Shown here one piece after another: positions 47,674-57,523 of a DNA stretch of 64,000 nucleotides. The stretch covers positions 2,666,001 to 2,730,000 of the forward strand of contig CAVTLA010000001.1 of assembly GCA_963735465.1 (NCBI GenBank), written 5' to 3'. A program made the position numbers and the translations under genes. This stretch comes from DASZHJ01 sp963735465. GTDB taxonomy: Bacteria > Pseudomonadota > Alphaproteobacteria > ATCC43930 > CGMCC-115725. The notes beneath the pieces are model-generated. The model worked only from the letters and a program-made list of their open reading frames with translations, did not search any database and was not told the DNA's origin. How positions within the stretch are numbered: position 1 is the first letter of the stretch; every line of letters starts with the position of its first letter.

Positions 47674-48621
47674 ATGGCACGAACCGTGCGGATCGCCGGC
47701 GCACAGATGGGGCCGACGCAACGTGCCGACACGCGCGCGCATACGCTCGACCGGCTGATCACGCTGCTGGAGCGGGCGGCCGCCGACGGCGCCAAGCTCG
47801 TCGTCTTCCCGGAGCTGGCGTTCACCACGTTCTTTCCGCGCTGGCTGATGGAGGAGGCGGAGCTCCTCACCTATTTCGAGGCAAGCCTGCCGGGTCCGGC
47901 CACCGCTCCCCTCTTCGACCGTGCCCGCGAGCTCGGCGTCGGGTTCTATGTCGGCTACGCCGAGCTGACGCCGGAGCGCGAGCGCTTCAACAGCGCCGTG
48001 CTGGTCGCCCCCGACGGGCGGCTTCTCGGCAAATATCGCAAGGTGCATCTGCCGGGCTCCGTGGAGCCGCGCCCGGGCGCGCGCTTCCAGCAGCTGGAGA
48101 AGCGCTATTTCCAATACGGCAACCTCGGCTTCCCCGCCTTCCGTGCGCCGGCCGCCTGGGGCAACGCCATCATGGGCATGCTGGTCTGCAACGACCGCCG
48201 CTGGCCGGAGGGCTGGCGGGTGCTGGGGCTGCAGGGCGCCGAGCTCATCTGCGTCGGCTACAACTCCGCCGCCTACGACCCCAACGGCGGCGACACCGAG
48301 GGCGGCGAGATCCGGACCTTCCACTCGACGCTCGTGGCGCAGGCGAACGCCTACATGAACAGCGCCTGGGCGGTCGCCGTGGCCAAGGCCGGCAACGAGG
48401 ACGGCTCGGGGCTGATCGGCGGCTCCTGCATCGTCGATCCCAACGGCCAGATCGTGGCGCAAGCGAAGTCCCTCGCGGACGAGATCATCGTCGCCGATTG
48501 CGATCTCGATCTCTGCCGCCAGGGCAAGGACAAGATGTTCAATTTCGCGGCGCACCGGCGGCCGCAATGGTATGGCCCGATCGTCAACCAGACCGGCGCC
48601 GTGGAGCCGCCGCCGCTCTGA
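47674..48621 (+). CDS. N-carbamoyl-D-amino acid amidohydrolase-like nitrilase-superfamily enzyme
   Basis: Hydrolyses N-carbamoyl amino acids to the amino acid, CO2 and ammonia. The catalytic triad of the superfamily is visible: E47 (VVFPELAF), K123 (KYRKVHLPG) and C172 (LVCNDRRWPEG). Length (315) and the residues QMGPTQRADTR, FNSAVLVAPDG and NSAWAVAVAKAG match the Agrobacterium D-carbamoylase closely. ATG 47674 has GAGG 9 nt upstream; an in-frame ATG at 47659 is an alternative. It lies inside a peptide-type ABC operon between dppB and dppC, beside a NodB-fold hydrolase, which suggests that transported cyclic ureides or carbamoyl compounds are degraded here. Confidence 0.92.
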   Translation: MARTVRIAGAQMGPTQRADTRAHTLDRLITLLERAAADGAKLVVFPELAFTTFFPRWLMEEAELLTYFEASLPGPATAPLFDRARELGVGFYVGYAELTPERERFNSAVLVAPDGRLLGKYRKVHLPGSVEPRPGARFQQLEKRYFQYGNLGFPAFRAPAAWGNAIMGMLVCNDRRWPEGWRVLGLQGAELICVGYNSAAYDPNGGDTEGGEIRTFHSTLVAQANAYMNSAWAVAVAKAGNEDGSGLIGGSCIVDPNGQIVAQAKSLADEIIVADCDLDLCRQGKDKMFNFAAHRRPQWYGPIVNQTGAVEPPPL

Positions 48622-48693
48622 CGCGGGCGGCTTATTGCTGGTCCAGGCATTGCAAGGGCTTTCCGCCGACGCCCTTGAGAAAGTGACGATCCC

Positions 48694-49575
48694 ATGCAGG
48701 CAAGCACGACCCCCGAGCGTGTCCCGCTCCGCCCCGCAAATCCCGCGGGACCGGCGCCGGTATTCCCCTGGCCCGGCAAGTACCGCGCGGCGATGCAGCT
48801 CTCCTTCGACGTCGACGCGGAGACCGCTTGGACCAGCAAGGATCCCGGGAATTTCGACCGCCTCGTCACCGCGTCCTATGGCGGCTACGAGGGCCGGGTC
48901 GGCATCCCCAGGCTCCTGGAGATGCTGCGCCAGCAGGAGCTCACCGCCACCTTCTTCACCACGGGCTGGTTCATCGAGGCCTATCCCGCCGTCGCCGAGG
49001 CGATCCAGAAGGACGGCCACGAGATCGCCCATCACGGCTTCCACCACCTGATGCCGGAGCCCGGCGACCCCATGATCCAGGAGGAGCTGGAGCGCGGCCT
49101 GGAGACGCTCCGCCGTCGCCTGGGCGTGGTGCCGGCGGGCTATCGCGCGCCCTATGGCGAGAGCTGCGAGGAGCTGCGCGCCAGCCTGCGCAAGCGCGGC
49201 TTCCTCTATTCCAGCTCCTGGCGCGACGACGTCAGGCCCTACCGCCAGGTGCTGGCGGACGGAACGCCGGGCGTGATCGAGCTGCCGGTGACGCTCAGCT
49301 ACGACGACTGGCTCTACGGCCTCACCCATCGCTTCAGCCCCCGCCCGCTGTTCCCCAAGGACCACGTCCTCTCGATCTGGAAGGACGAGCTGGACGAGAC
49401 GCGGGACTGGGGCGGCCTCGTCACCACCGTGCTGCACCCCCAGGTCAGCGGTCGGCCGATGCGGCTCCGCCTGCTGCGGGAGTTCCTCTCCCATGCGCGG
49501 GCGCTGGGCGACGTCTGGATCGCCACCGGCCAGGAGATCGCGCGCCACTTCGCCGCCTGCGAAAAGGCCAGCTGA
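48694..49575 (+). CDS. NodB-fold (polysaccharide deacetylase family) hydrolase, PuuE/cyclic-imidase-like
   Basis: Carbohydrate-esterase-4 fold metal hydrolase without signal peptide, hence cytoplasmic. Motif 1 is SFDVDAET (D39, D41), motif 2 is H114-G-F-H-H118, and motif 3 is GYRAPYGE (R151). Members with the FDVDAE motif and no secretion signal include PuuE allantoinase, cyclic imidases and HpPgdA-type proteins that open cyclic amides rather than deacetylate sugars. Its placement next to an N-carbamoyl-amino-acid hydrolase supports a hydantoin- or imide-opening role. No cell-wall genes are close. 293 residues. Confidence 0.87.
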   Translation: MQASTTPERVPLRPANPAGPAPVFPWPGKYRAAMQLSFDVDAETAWTSKDPGNFDRLVTASYGGYEGRVGIPRLLEMLRQQELTATFFTTGWFIEAYPAVAEAIQKDGHEIAHHGFHHLMPEPGDPMIQEELERGLETLRRRLGVVPAGYRAPYGESCEELRASLRKRGFLYSSSWRDDVRPYRQVLADGTPGVIELPVTLSYDDWLYGLTHRFSPRPLFPKDHVLSIWKDELDETRDWGGLVTTVLHPQVSGRPMRLRLLREFLSHARALGDVWIATGQEIARHFAACEKAS

Positions 49576-49623
49576 GCCGCCGGTCCGATCGAGGTTGTCG
49601 GGCCCCCTGCATCCGGTGTAAGC

Positions 49624-50595
49624 GTGGGGCCGACAGAAGGTCGGATCGCCGGAAAAATAATCTCTGGCAACACCGGGCACGAGGCAGGGGCGCAGGACTT
49701 GGTCGAAGCCGTCGAATCACCGCGAGGCGCCGTCGTACCCGGCCCGTTTCGCGAATTCCTGTTCTATTTCTCCCAGAACAAGGGCGCGCTCGCCGGTTTC
49801 GTGCTGATCGTCGTGCTCGTGCTGCTGGCTATCTTCGCCGACGTGATCTCGCCCTACTCGCCGATCCTCAACAACGACGACGCGTTCCTGGTGCCGCCGG
49901 TCTGGGAGGACGGCGGCCGCTGGCAGTATCTGCTGGGCACCGACGCCATCGGCCGCGACATGCTTTCGCGCCTCCTGCACGGCACCCGCTATTCGCTCTT
50001 CATGGGCACCGTCGTCGTGGTGCTCTCGCTCTTCGCCGGGACCTTCCTGGGCCTTGTCGCGGGGTTCTTCCGCGGCATCGTCGAGATCGCGATCATGCGG
50101 CTCATGGACACGCTGCTGACCTTGCCGAGCCTGCTGCTCGCCATCGTCATCGTGGCGATCCTGGGGCCGGGCCTCGTCAACGCGATCTTCGCCGTCGCCA
50201 TCACCACGCTGCCCTACTACGTCCGCATCACCCGCGCCGCCGTCATCACCGAGCGCGCCAAGGACTACGTCACCGCCTCCCAGGTTGCCGGCGCCGGCAC
50301 GTTGCGGCTCATGCTCTCAACCGTGCTGCCGAACTGCATGGCGCCGCTCATCGTGCAGGCCTCGCTCGGATTCTCCACCGCGATCCTCGACGCGGCGGCG
50401 CTGGGCTTCCTCGGCCTCGGCGTGCAGCCGCCGCTCCCGGAATGGGGCACCATGCTGGCGGACTCCCGCGAGTTCGTGTTGCGGGCGTGGTGGGTGGTGA
50501 CCTTCCCCGGCATCGCCATCCTGATGACGGTGCTGGCATTCAATCTTCTGGGCGATGGTCTGCGTGACGCCCTCGATCCGAAGCTGAAGCGCTGA
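49624..50595 (+). CDS. dppC: Dipeptide-type ABC permease DppC
   Basis: Second channel subunit of the importer. About six membrane helices, with FREFLFYFSQNKGALAGFVLIVVLVLLAIFADVISPY at the N-terminal helix region (about residues 40-78). LLGTDAIGRDMLSRLLHGTRYSL, the EAA loop SQVAGAGTLRLMLSTVLPN, GFLGLGVQPPLPEWG and the C-terminus NLLGDGLRDALDPKLKR follow. The start is uncertain: GTG 49624, or TTG 49699 (behind AGGA), which would give a more normal length near 300. The stop overlaps dppD by one base (TGATG). Confidence 0.9.
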   Translation: MGPTEGRIAGKIISGNTGHEAGAQDLVEAVESPRGAVVPGPFREFLFYFSQNKGALAGFVLIVVLVLLAIFADVISPYSPILNNDDAFLVPPVWEDGGRWQYLLGTDAIGRDMLSRLLHGTRYSLFMGTVVVVLSLFAGTFLGLVAGFFRGIVEIAIMRLMDTLLTLPSLLLAIVIVAILGPGLVNAIFAVAITTLPYYVRITRAAVITERAKDYVTASQVAGAGTLRLMLSTVLPNCMAPLIVQASLGFSTAILDAAALGFLGLGVQPPLPEWGTMLADSREFVLRAWWVVTFPGIAILMTVLAFNLLGDGLRDALDPKLKR

Positions 50596-51577
50596 TGGCT
50601 CTCCTCGAGATCGAGAACCTCTCGGTCGAATTCCCCGCCGTCGCCGGCCGCCTCAAGGCGGTGGACCGCGTCTCCCTCAGCGTCGACGAAGGCGAGGTGC
50701 TCGGCATCGTCGGCGAATCCGGCTCCGGCAAGAGCGTCACCATGCTGGCGATGATGGGGCTGGTGGCGTTTCCCGGCGAGGTGCGCGCCGATCGCCTGCG
50801 CTTCGCCGGCCGCGACCTCCTGGGTCTCTCGACGCGCCAGCGCCGGGGCATCACCGGCAAGGACGTGGCGATGGTGTTCCAGGAGCCCACCAGCAGCCTC
50901 AACCCCTGCTTCACCATCGGCTTTCAGCTCGGCGAGACCTTGCGGCTGCACGCGGGCCTCGACCGTGCGGCGCGGCGCCGGCGCTCGATCGAGCTTCTGG
51001 AGCAGGTCGGCATCCCCGCGCCGGAGACGCGCCTCGGGGCGTTTCCCCATCAGCTTTCCGGCGGCATGAACCAGCGCGTGATGATCGCCATGGCGGTCGC
51101 CTGCAATCCGCGCCTGCTGATCGCCGACGAGCCGACCACCGCCCTCGACGTCACCATCCAGGCGCAGATCCTCGACCTCCTGGTGCGATTGCAGCGCGAG
51201 CGGCAGATGGCACTCATCCTCATCACCCACAACATGGGCGTGGTCGCGGAGACCGCCCAGCGCGTGATGGTGATGTACGCGGGCCAGGTGGTGGAGGAGC
51301 AGCCGGCGGAGCGCCTCTTCCCGGCGCCGCGCCACCCCTATACCGCGGCGCTGCTCTCGGCGCTGCCGGAGCGCAGCCACGGCCACAACCGGCTGCCGAC
51401 GATTCCCGGCATGGTGCCGGGCCTGCACGACCGGCCCACGGGCTGCCTCTTCAACCCGCGCTGCCGCTACGCCGACGCCCGCTGCCGCGCCGAGGAGCCG
51501 GCACTGACCCGCGCCGGCGCCGCGTCGGTGCGCTGCCACTATCCCCTCGACGGCATGGGCGCCGCCGGAGCCGCGGA

Positions 51578-51581
<4 letters not shown>
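50595..51581 (+). CDS. dppD: Dipeptide-type ABC ATPase DppD
   Basis: First ATPase of the importer. Walker A GESGSGKS (residues about 38-45), Q-loop VFQEPTSSLNP, signature LSGGMNQR, Walker B LLIADEPTTALD, H-loop ITHNMG. The C-terminal oligopeptide-transport domain contains CLFNPRCRYADARC, a cysteine cluster typical of DppD/OppD. 328 residues. It overlaps dppC by 1 nt and dppF by 4 nt. Confidence 0.94.
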
Positions 51582-52540
<959 letters not shown>

Positions 52541-52616
52541 CGCGGCGCGGATATTGACGCGCCAATCCCACGACCTATCTCTGGGCTACCCCCAAGCCAA
52601 CCCCGGAGACCCCATC

Positions 52617-53546
52617 ATGAAAGTCGGCATCGTCGGATTGGGAGCGGTCGGATCCGCCTGCGCCATGGCGACGGTGCTGCGCGGCGCCGCCCGGGAGATC
52701 GTCCTGGTGGACCGGACCCGGGCACGGGGCAAGGGCGTGGCGACGGACATGCGGTATGGGACGCCGCTCTCGCCCCTGGTGGAGATCGCGGACGGCGACT
52801 ACGAGGACCTCGCCGGCGCCGCCCTGGTCATGATCACCGCCGGCGTCAACGAGAAGACCGGTGGCGCCACCGACCGCAGCGATCCCGCCGGACGGCTACG
52901 CCTCCTCGACGCTAACGCCCGCATCTATGAGGAGATCGTCCCGCGCGTGGCGGCGGCGGCGGCGGAGGCGGTCATCCTCGTGGTCACCGACCCGCCCGAC
53001 CCGCTGGCGGACGTGGCGCGCCGCGTCGCCAGGCACGACCGCGTGCTCAGCACCGGCACTTATCTGGACAGCCTGCGCTTCCGCGTCCACCTGGCGCGGC
53101 ATCTCGGCGTCAGCCCCAATTCGGTGGAGGCCCAGGTGCTGGGCGAGCACGGCACCTCGTCGGTCTTCCTCTGGTCCTCGGCCCGGGTCGGCGGTATTTC
53201 CGTGCTGGAGGAGATCCGCCGCAGAGGCACGTCCGTCGACAGCTTCCGCCAGGAGATCGAGCGCGAGGTGCGCTACGCCAACATCACCATCATCGAAGGC
53301 ATCGGCGCCAGCCAGTACGGCATCGGCATGGTCTGCGCCCGCATCGCCGAGATCATGCAGCGGGACGAAAACACCGTGATACCCATCGGCACCTACCAGA
53401 AGGATTTTGGCGTGACTTTGTCGCTGCCGAGCGTGGTGGGCCGGGGCGGCGTGGTCCGCACGCTGAAGCCCGAGCTTTCCACCGACGAGCGCGCGGCACT
53501 GGAGAAGAGCGCGGAGACGCTGAAGAGCGCGCTGGCGCGGGCCTAA
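52617..53546 (+). CDS. Lactate/malate dehydrogenase-family NAD-dependent oxidoreductase with altered pocket
   Basis: A 309-residue L-2-hydroxyacid dehydrogenase-fold protein. NAD-binding motif GLGAVGSACA (residues 7-16) and Asp of LVDR; catalytic H178 in GEHGTSS; substrate-carboxylate R154 in LDSLRFR. The specificity loop is unusual. At the LDH Gln102/MDH Arg102 position lies E79 (VNEKTGG), about eight extra residues precede the loop Arg (R93), and the TNPVD motif is TDPPD (Asn140 to Asp). Substrate is thus probably not simple lactate or malate. It is the last plus-strand gene after dppF and may complete that pathway. Its stop overlaps the convergent permease gene by 4 nt. Confidence 0.85.
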   Translation: MKVGIVGLGAVGSACAMATVLRGAAREIVLVDRTRARGKGVATDMRYGTPLSPLVEIADGDYEDLAGAALVMITAGVNEKTGGATDRSDPAGRLRLLDANARIYEEIVPRVAAAAAEAVILVVTDPPDPLADVARRVARHDRVLSTGTYLDSLRFRVHLARHLGVSPNSVEAQVLGEHGTSSVFLWSSARVGGISVLEEIRRRGTSVDSFRQEIEREVRYANITIIEGIGASQYGIGMVCARIAEIMQRDENTVIPIGTYQKDFGVTLSLPSVVGRGGVVRTLKPELSTDERAALEKSAETLKSALARA

Positions 53547-54361
53547 TTCCCCGGCCGCCAGCGCAGCAGATACCGCTCCAGGCGATTGATACCGAGGTCG
53601 ATCAGCAGGACCACCGCCGAGGTCAGGATCAGGCCGGCGAAGACGCCTGTCGTGTCGAAGACGCCTTCCGCCTGGGCCACGACATAGCCGATGCCGCGGG
53701 CGGCACCCAGGTACTCGCCAACCACCGCGCCCACGAGGGCGAAGCCGATGCTGGTGTGCAGGCTGGAGAAGATCCACGCCATCGCCGAGGGCAGATAGAC
53801 GTAGCGGAGCAGCTGGCGCTCGCTCGCCTGCAGCATGCGCGCGTTATTGAGCACGACCGGATCCACTTCGCGAATCCCCTGGAAGGTGTTGAAGAACACG
53901 ATGAAGAACACCAAGGTCACCGCCAGCGCCACCTTGGAGGCCATGCCGAGACCGAACCAGAGGATGAAGATTGGCCCGAGGATGACCCGCGGCAGCGCGT
54001 TGAGGATGCGGATATAGGGGTCGAAGACCCGCGCCAGCAGCTCGACACGCGCCAGCGCCAGTCCGGCACCGATCCCGAACACGGTGCCGATCACGAAGGC
54101 CATCAGCGCCTCAGCAAGAGTGGTGGCGAGATGCGGCCAGATGAAGCCGGTAACGACCCACTTCACCATCTGTGCCACGATGTCGGTCGGGCGGCTGAAA
54201 AAGAAGGAATCCAGCACGCCCCAGGCGACGAGCCCCTGCCAGAGCCCCATCACCAGCGCGAAGACGGCGACCTGCAGGCTCAGCACCAGCAGCGGATTCA
54301 GCGGCTTGCGGCGGGTGGTGGCGACGCGCCCGGCGGTGGCGGCGTTCGATTCAGCGGTCAT
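53543..54361 (-). CDS. ABC transporter permease, SsuC/TauC-type
   Basis: Membrane subunit of a nitrate/sulfonate/taurine/thiamine-precursor-class importer. About six hydrophobic segments in 272 residues. The EAA-type loop is in VLNNARMLQASERQLLRYVYLPSAM, preceded by LPRVILGPIFILWFGLG, a signature of this family. The C-terminal end is LDLGINRLERYLLRWRPG. It overlaps the upstream ATPase gene by 4 nt (ATGA) and is the last gene of the minus-strand operon. Confidence 0.92.
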   Translation of the reverse strand: MTAESNAATAGRVATTRRKPLNPLLVLSLQVAVFALVMGLWQGLVAWGVLDSFFFSRPTDIVAQMVKWVVTGFIWPHLATTLAEALMAFVIGTVFGIGAGLALARVELLARVFDPYIRILNALPRVILGPIFILWFGLGMASKVALAVTLVFFIVFFNTFQGIREVDPVVLNNARMLQASERQLLRYVYLPSAMAWIFSSLHTSIGFALVGAVVGEYLGAARGIGYVVAQAEGVFDTTGVFAGLILTSAVVLLIDLGINRLERYLLRWRPGN

Positions 54362-55161
54362 CGGTTCCCCGCCGCGTAGGAGTGCTTCACTTCGTCACGG
54401 AGGTCCGACCAGATCCGCTTGTAGAGCTGCATGAAGTCGGCATTAAGGCGGATCTCGGCAACGTCTCGCGGCCGCGGCAGTGGCACCTCGTAGTCGCCCT
54501 TGATCCGCGCGCCGGGGCCGGCGGAGATCAGCACCACGCGATCGGCGAGCGCCACCGCCTCCTCGAGATCATGTGTGATGAAGAGCACGGTCTGCCGGCT
54601 TTCCTGCCAGAGATCGAGAAGCTCGTTCTCCATGATCTGCCGCGTCTGCACGTCAAGCGCGCCGAAAGGCTCGTCCATCAGGAGGATGCGCGGCCCCACG
54701 ATCCAGCTCTGCGCCACCGCCACACGCTTCCTCATGCCGCCAGAGAGCTGGTGCGGAAAGCGGTCCTCGAAGCCCCTGAGCCCGACACGCTCGATGAAGC
54801 TATGGGCGCGCGCCATCGCCTCCGCGCGCGCCACGCCGCGGAACACCAGCCCCAGCATCACATTGTCAAGCACCGTTCGCCAAGGCAGCAAGGCATCCTG
54901 CTGAAAGAGATATGTGGCATGCCGGTTGATGCCCGCGAGCGGCTCGCCAAAGATCACCGCACGCCCCTCGGGCGGCGTCAGCAGCCCCGCCGCCACGTTG
55001 AGGAGCGTCGATTTCCCACAGCCGGACGGGCCGACGATGGCGAGGAAGGTGCCGTCCTGCACCTCCAGAGAGACGTTCTGCAGGACATTGTGGATGCTTC
55101 CGTCTGGCGCGCGGAAGCGGATGGTGACGCCTTCGAAGGCGACGGCGGGCGAGGCTGTCAT
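54358..55161 (-). CDS. ABC transporter ATPase, SsuB/TauB-type
   Basis: Energy-coupling subunit. Walker A GPSGCGKST, Q-loop LFQQDALLPWRTVLDNV (the DALLPW block is characteristic of SsuB/TauB/NrtD), signature LSGGMRKR, Walker B ILLMDEPFGALD, H-loop ITHDLEEA. 267 residues. Starts 93 bp after the binding-protein gene and overlaps the permease gene. No other feature was recognised in the 93-bp gap. Confidence 0.93.
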   Translation of the reverse strand: MTASPAVAFEGVTIRFRAPDGSIHNVLQNVSLEVQDGTFLAIVGPSGCGKSTLLNVAAGLLTPPEGRAVIFGEPLAGINRHATYLFQQDALLPWRTVLDNVMLGLVFRGVARAEAMARAHSFIERVGLRGFEDRFPHQLSGGMRKRVAVAQSWIVGPRILLMDEPFGALDVQTRQIMENELLDLWQESRQTVLFITHDLEEAVALADRVVLISAGPGARIKGDYEVPLPRPRDVAEIRLNADFMQLYKRIWSDLRDEVKHSYAAGNR

Positions 55162-55254
55162 GTGGCGAGATGCGGATGCCCACCTCGTCCCGCCGCTCTC
55201 CGCGACGCGGAGAGAAACGGAACGAGGAAACGCATATGTCCCTGCCGATGGCCG

Positions 55255-56313
55255 CTAGTTCATCAGCCCGATCTTTTTGGCAGCCGCCTCGGCGAAGCGA
55301 TTGTCGTAGGTCTTGGTGACGTCGATCTTCGCGTTTGCGACTTCCGGATCGGACTGGGTGAAGACCTCGAGTACCGCCTTCGCGCCCTTCGGATCCATCT
55401 TGCCGTCTAGTGAGTATTGCGGCAGCGAGTTCTTGAGCGCCGCCAGATAGAGCGCCTTGTCGTTGCCCACGAGGTTATCCGGCATCTTCGCCATGATTTC
55501 CTCGGGCGTGTGCTTGTGGATCCACTGCAGGGTCATCACGATCGCCTCGGCGAGGGCCTGGGATTCCTTCGGGTGCTTCTCGACCCAGGCGGAATAGGTG
55601 TAGAGCGCGCCCGCGGGATAGGCACCGCCGAATACCGCCAGCGTGTCTTTCTCGCTGCGGGTGTCGCTGAGGGTGCGGATGGTGGGGTACTTCATCTGCA
55701 GCACCGTCGGCGCGGGCTCCACCAGCACCGCGGCGTCAACCTGGTTCTGCTCCATGGCGGCAACCGAGGTAGCGCCGTTGCCGATTCCGACCACCGAGGT
55801 CTTGGTGGGATCCTCGCCGGACTTGCGCAGGAGATATTTGAGGAAGAAGTCCGTGGAGGAGCCTGGCGCACTCACGCCTACCTTCTTGTCGACGAGATCC
55901 TTCACCGTCTTGATCTTGTCGGTGTTGCCCGGCGACACCATCAGCACCAGACCCGGGAAGCGATCGAAGATCACGATCGATTCCAGGAACTTGTTCTTGG
56001 CCTGCAGCTCCACTGTATGGTCGTAGAAGCCGGAGACCACATCCGAGCTGCCGCCCAGTACCGCGGTCAGGGCCTGAGAGCCGCCCTTGAAGTCGGCGAT
56101 CTCCACCTCAAGGCCCGCCTTCTTGTAGTAGCCGAGCTGTTCGGCCAGCATGGTCGGGAGATAGCAAAGGCAGGATCCGCCGCCGACCGCGATCCTGACT
56201 TTCGCCAGATCCTCCGCCCCGGCCGGGCTGGCAATGCCGATCGCCAGCAACGCCGTCAGAACGGCACTCCACCACCGGAATTCGCGGGAACGTGAAATTA
56301 GCTGTCGGATCAT
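55255..56313 (-). CDS. ABC transporter substrate-binding protein, SsuA/NMT1-type
   Basis: Periplasmic binding protein of the SsuA/TauA/ThiY class. The signal peptide spans about residues 1-33 (SAVLTALLAIGIASPAGA). The mature protein has LPTMLAEQLGYYKKAGLEVEI, FKGGSQALTAVLGGSSDVVSG, LVDKKVGVSAPGSSTD and NGATSVAAMEQNQVDAAVL. 352 residues. GGGAGG lies 7 nt before ATG 56313. Ligand could be a sulfonate, pyrimidine or other small anion. Its divergence from a MetE-like synthase hints at a sulfur compound, as inference only. Confidence 0.9.
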   Translation of the reverse strand: MIRQLISRSREFRWWSAVLTALLAIGIASPAGAEDLAKVRIAVGGGSCLCYLPTMLAEQLGYYKKAGLEVEIADFKGGSQALTAVLGGSSDVVSGFYDHTVELQAKNKFLESIVIFDRFPGLVLMVSPGNTDKIKTVKDLVDKKVGVSAPGSSTDFFLKYLLRKSGEDPTKTSVVGIGNGATSVAAMEQNQVDAAVLVEPAPTVLQMKYPTIRTLSDTRSEKDTLAVFGGAYPAGALYTYSAWVEKHPKESQALAEAIVMTLQWIHKHTPEEIMAKMPDNLVGNDKALYLAALKNSLPQYSLDGKMDPKGAKAVLEVFTQSDPEVANAKIDVTKTYDNRFAEAAAKKIGLMN

Positions 56314-56450
56314 TGTCGGTCCTCCCTGACATTTATTTGGGCATCAGCCGCTATCCGCGCTGAGCGCGGGCCAGTCACTGGGACTGACGCCACCGCCCTT
56401 TAGACTTGCCATAAACCGCCGCGCGGCGCCAGCATCGGCGCTGCGACATT

Positions 56451-56468
56451 GAGTAACCCGAGTAACCC
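56451..56468 (+). repeat. Tandem 9-bp direct repeat in front of the MetE-like gene
   Basis: GAGTAACCC occurs twice back-to-back, 14 nt before the start codon and next to the GGAG ribosome-binding site. Could be a chance duplication or a regulatory site. Nothing resembling a cobalamin or SAM riboswitch was seen in the 169-bp divergent region. Confidence 0.5.
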
Positions 56469-56482
56469 GCGCGGAGATCCCG

Positions 56483-57514
56483 ATGCCCGTGACCCTTCTC
56501 CCCACCACTGTCGTGGGCAGCTATCCGCAGCCCGACTGGCTGATCGACCGCGAGGCGCTGCGCGGCCAGGCGCCGCCCCGCGTCCGGCTGGAGACCTTGT
56601 GGCGGGTGGCGAAGCCGTTCTTGGAGGAAGCGCAGGACGACGCGACGCGGCTCGCGATCCACGACATGGAGCGGGCCGGCATCGACATCGTGAGCGACGG
56701 CGAAATGCGGCGGGAGAGCTACTCCAACCGCTTTGCCACCGCCCTCGACGGCATCGATCTCGACAATCCCGCGGAGACCAGGAGCCGCACCGGTCGCCTG
56801 CAGCTGGTGCCGCGGGTGGTGGGGCCGATCCGACGGCGCCACGCGGTCGAGCGCCGCGACGTGGAGCTTTTGCGCCGCAGCACCGACCGGCACATCAAGA
56901 TCACCCTCCCGGGGCCCTTCACCCTCGCCCAGCAGGCGGTGGACGAGCATTACAAGGACGAGGAAGCCTTGATGATGGCCTATGCGGAGGCCGTCAACGC
57001 CGAGGCCCGCGACCTCAAGGCCGCGGGCGCCGACGTGATCCAGCTCGACGAGCCCTATATGCAGGCGCAGCCGGAGAAGGCGCGGCGCTACGCCATCAAG
57101 GCGATCAACCGTGCGCTGGAGGGCATCTCCGGCCCCACCGTGATCCATCTCTGCTTCGGCTATGCCTATGTCGTCACCGGCAAGCCGTCGGGATATTCCT
57201 TCCTGGCGGAGCTGGCGGATACCAGCGCCCAGCAGATCTCCATCGAGGCGGCGCAGCCGAAGCTCGATCTCGGCATCCTCAAAGACCTCGCGCCCAAGAC
57301 CGTGATGGTCGGCGTCCTCGACCTCAACGATCCCGCGGTGGAGAGCGCGCAGACGGTAGCCACGCGCATCCGCGCGGCGCTCGAGCACGCACCCGCTGAG
57401 CGGGTCGTTCCAGCGCCGGATTGCGGCATGAAGTACCTGCCGCGCGCCACCGCCTTCGGCAAGCTGAAGGCGCTGGCGGACGGCGCGGCGCTGGTGCGGC
57501 GCGAGATTACCTAA
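56483..57514 (+). CDS. MetE-like cobalamin-independent methionine synthase, short (core) form
   Basis: Corresponds only to the C-terminal catalytic barrel of MetE (343 versus about 750 residues). Zinc ligands are recognisable: His and Cys in VIHLCFGY, Glu in ISIEAAQPK, Cys in VPAPDCGMKYLPR. N-terminal TTVVGSYPQPDWL and ITLPGPFTLAQQAV are also family hallmarks. Such short proteins can transfer methyl groups to homocysteine from donors other than polyglutamyl-folate, or act on related thiols. It is convergent with metH (9 bp between the stops) and divergent from an SsuA-type transporter, suggesting sulfur or one-carbon use. Confidence 0.88.
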   Translation: MPVTLLPTTVVGSYPQPDWLIDREALRGQAPPRVRLETLWRVAKPFLEEAQDDATRLAIHDMERAGIDIVSDGEMRRESYSNRFATALDGIDLDNPAETRSRTGRLQLVPRVVGPIRRRHAVERRDVELLRRSTDRHIKITLPGPFTLAQQAVDEHYKDEEALMMAYAEAVNAEARDLKAAGADVIQLDEPYMQAQPEKARRYAIKAINRALEGISGPTVIHLCFGYAYVVTGKPSGYSFLAELADTSAQQISIEAAQPKLDLGILKDLAPKTVMVGVLDLNDPAVESAQTVATRIRAALEHAPAERVVPAPDCGMKYLPRATAFGKLKALADGAALVRREIT

Positions 57515-57523
57515 GACGGCGAC

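Noticed and set aside
56314..56482. Possible cobalamin or SAM riboswitch before the MetE-like gene
   Set aside because: The 169-bp region lacks the conserved B12-box pattern and the expected helices, and is too short for a full cobalamin riboswitch.
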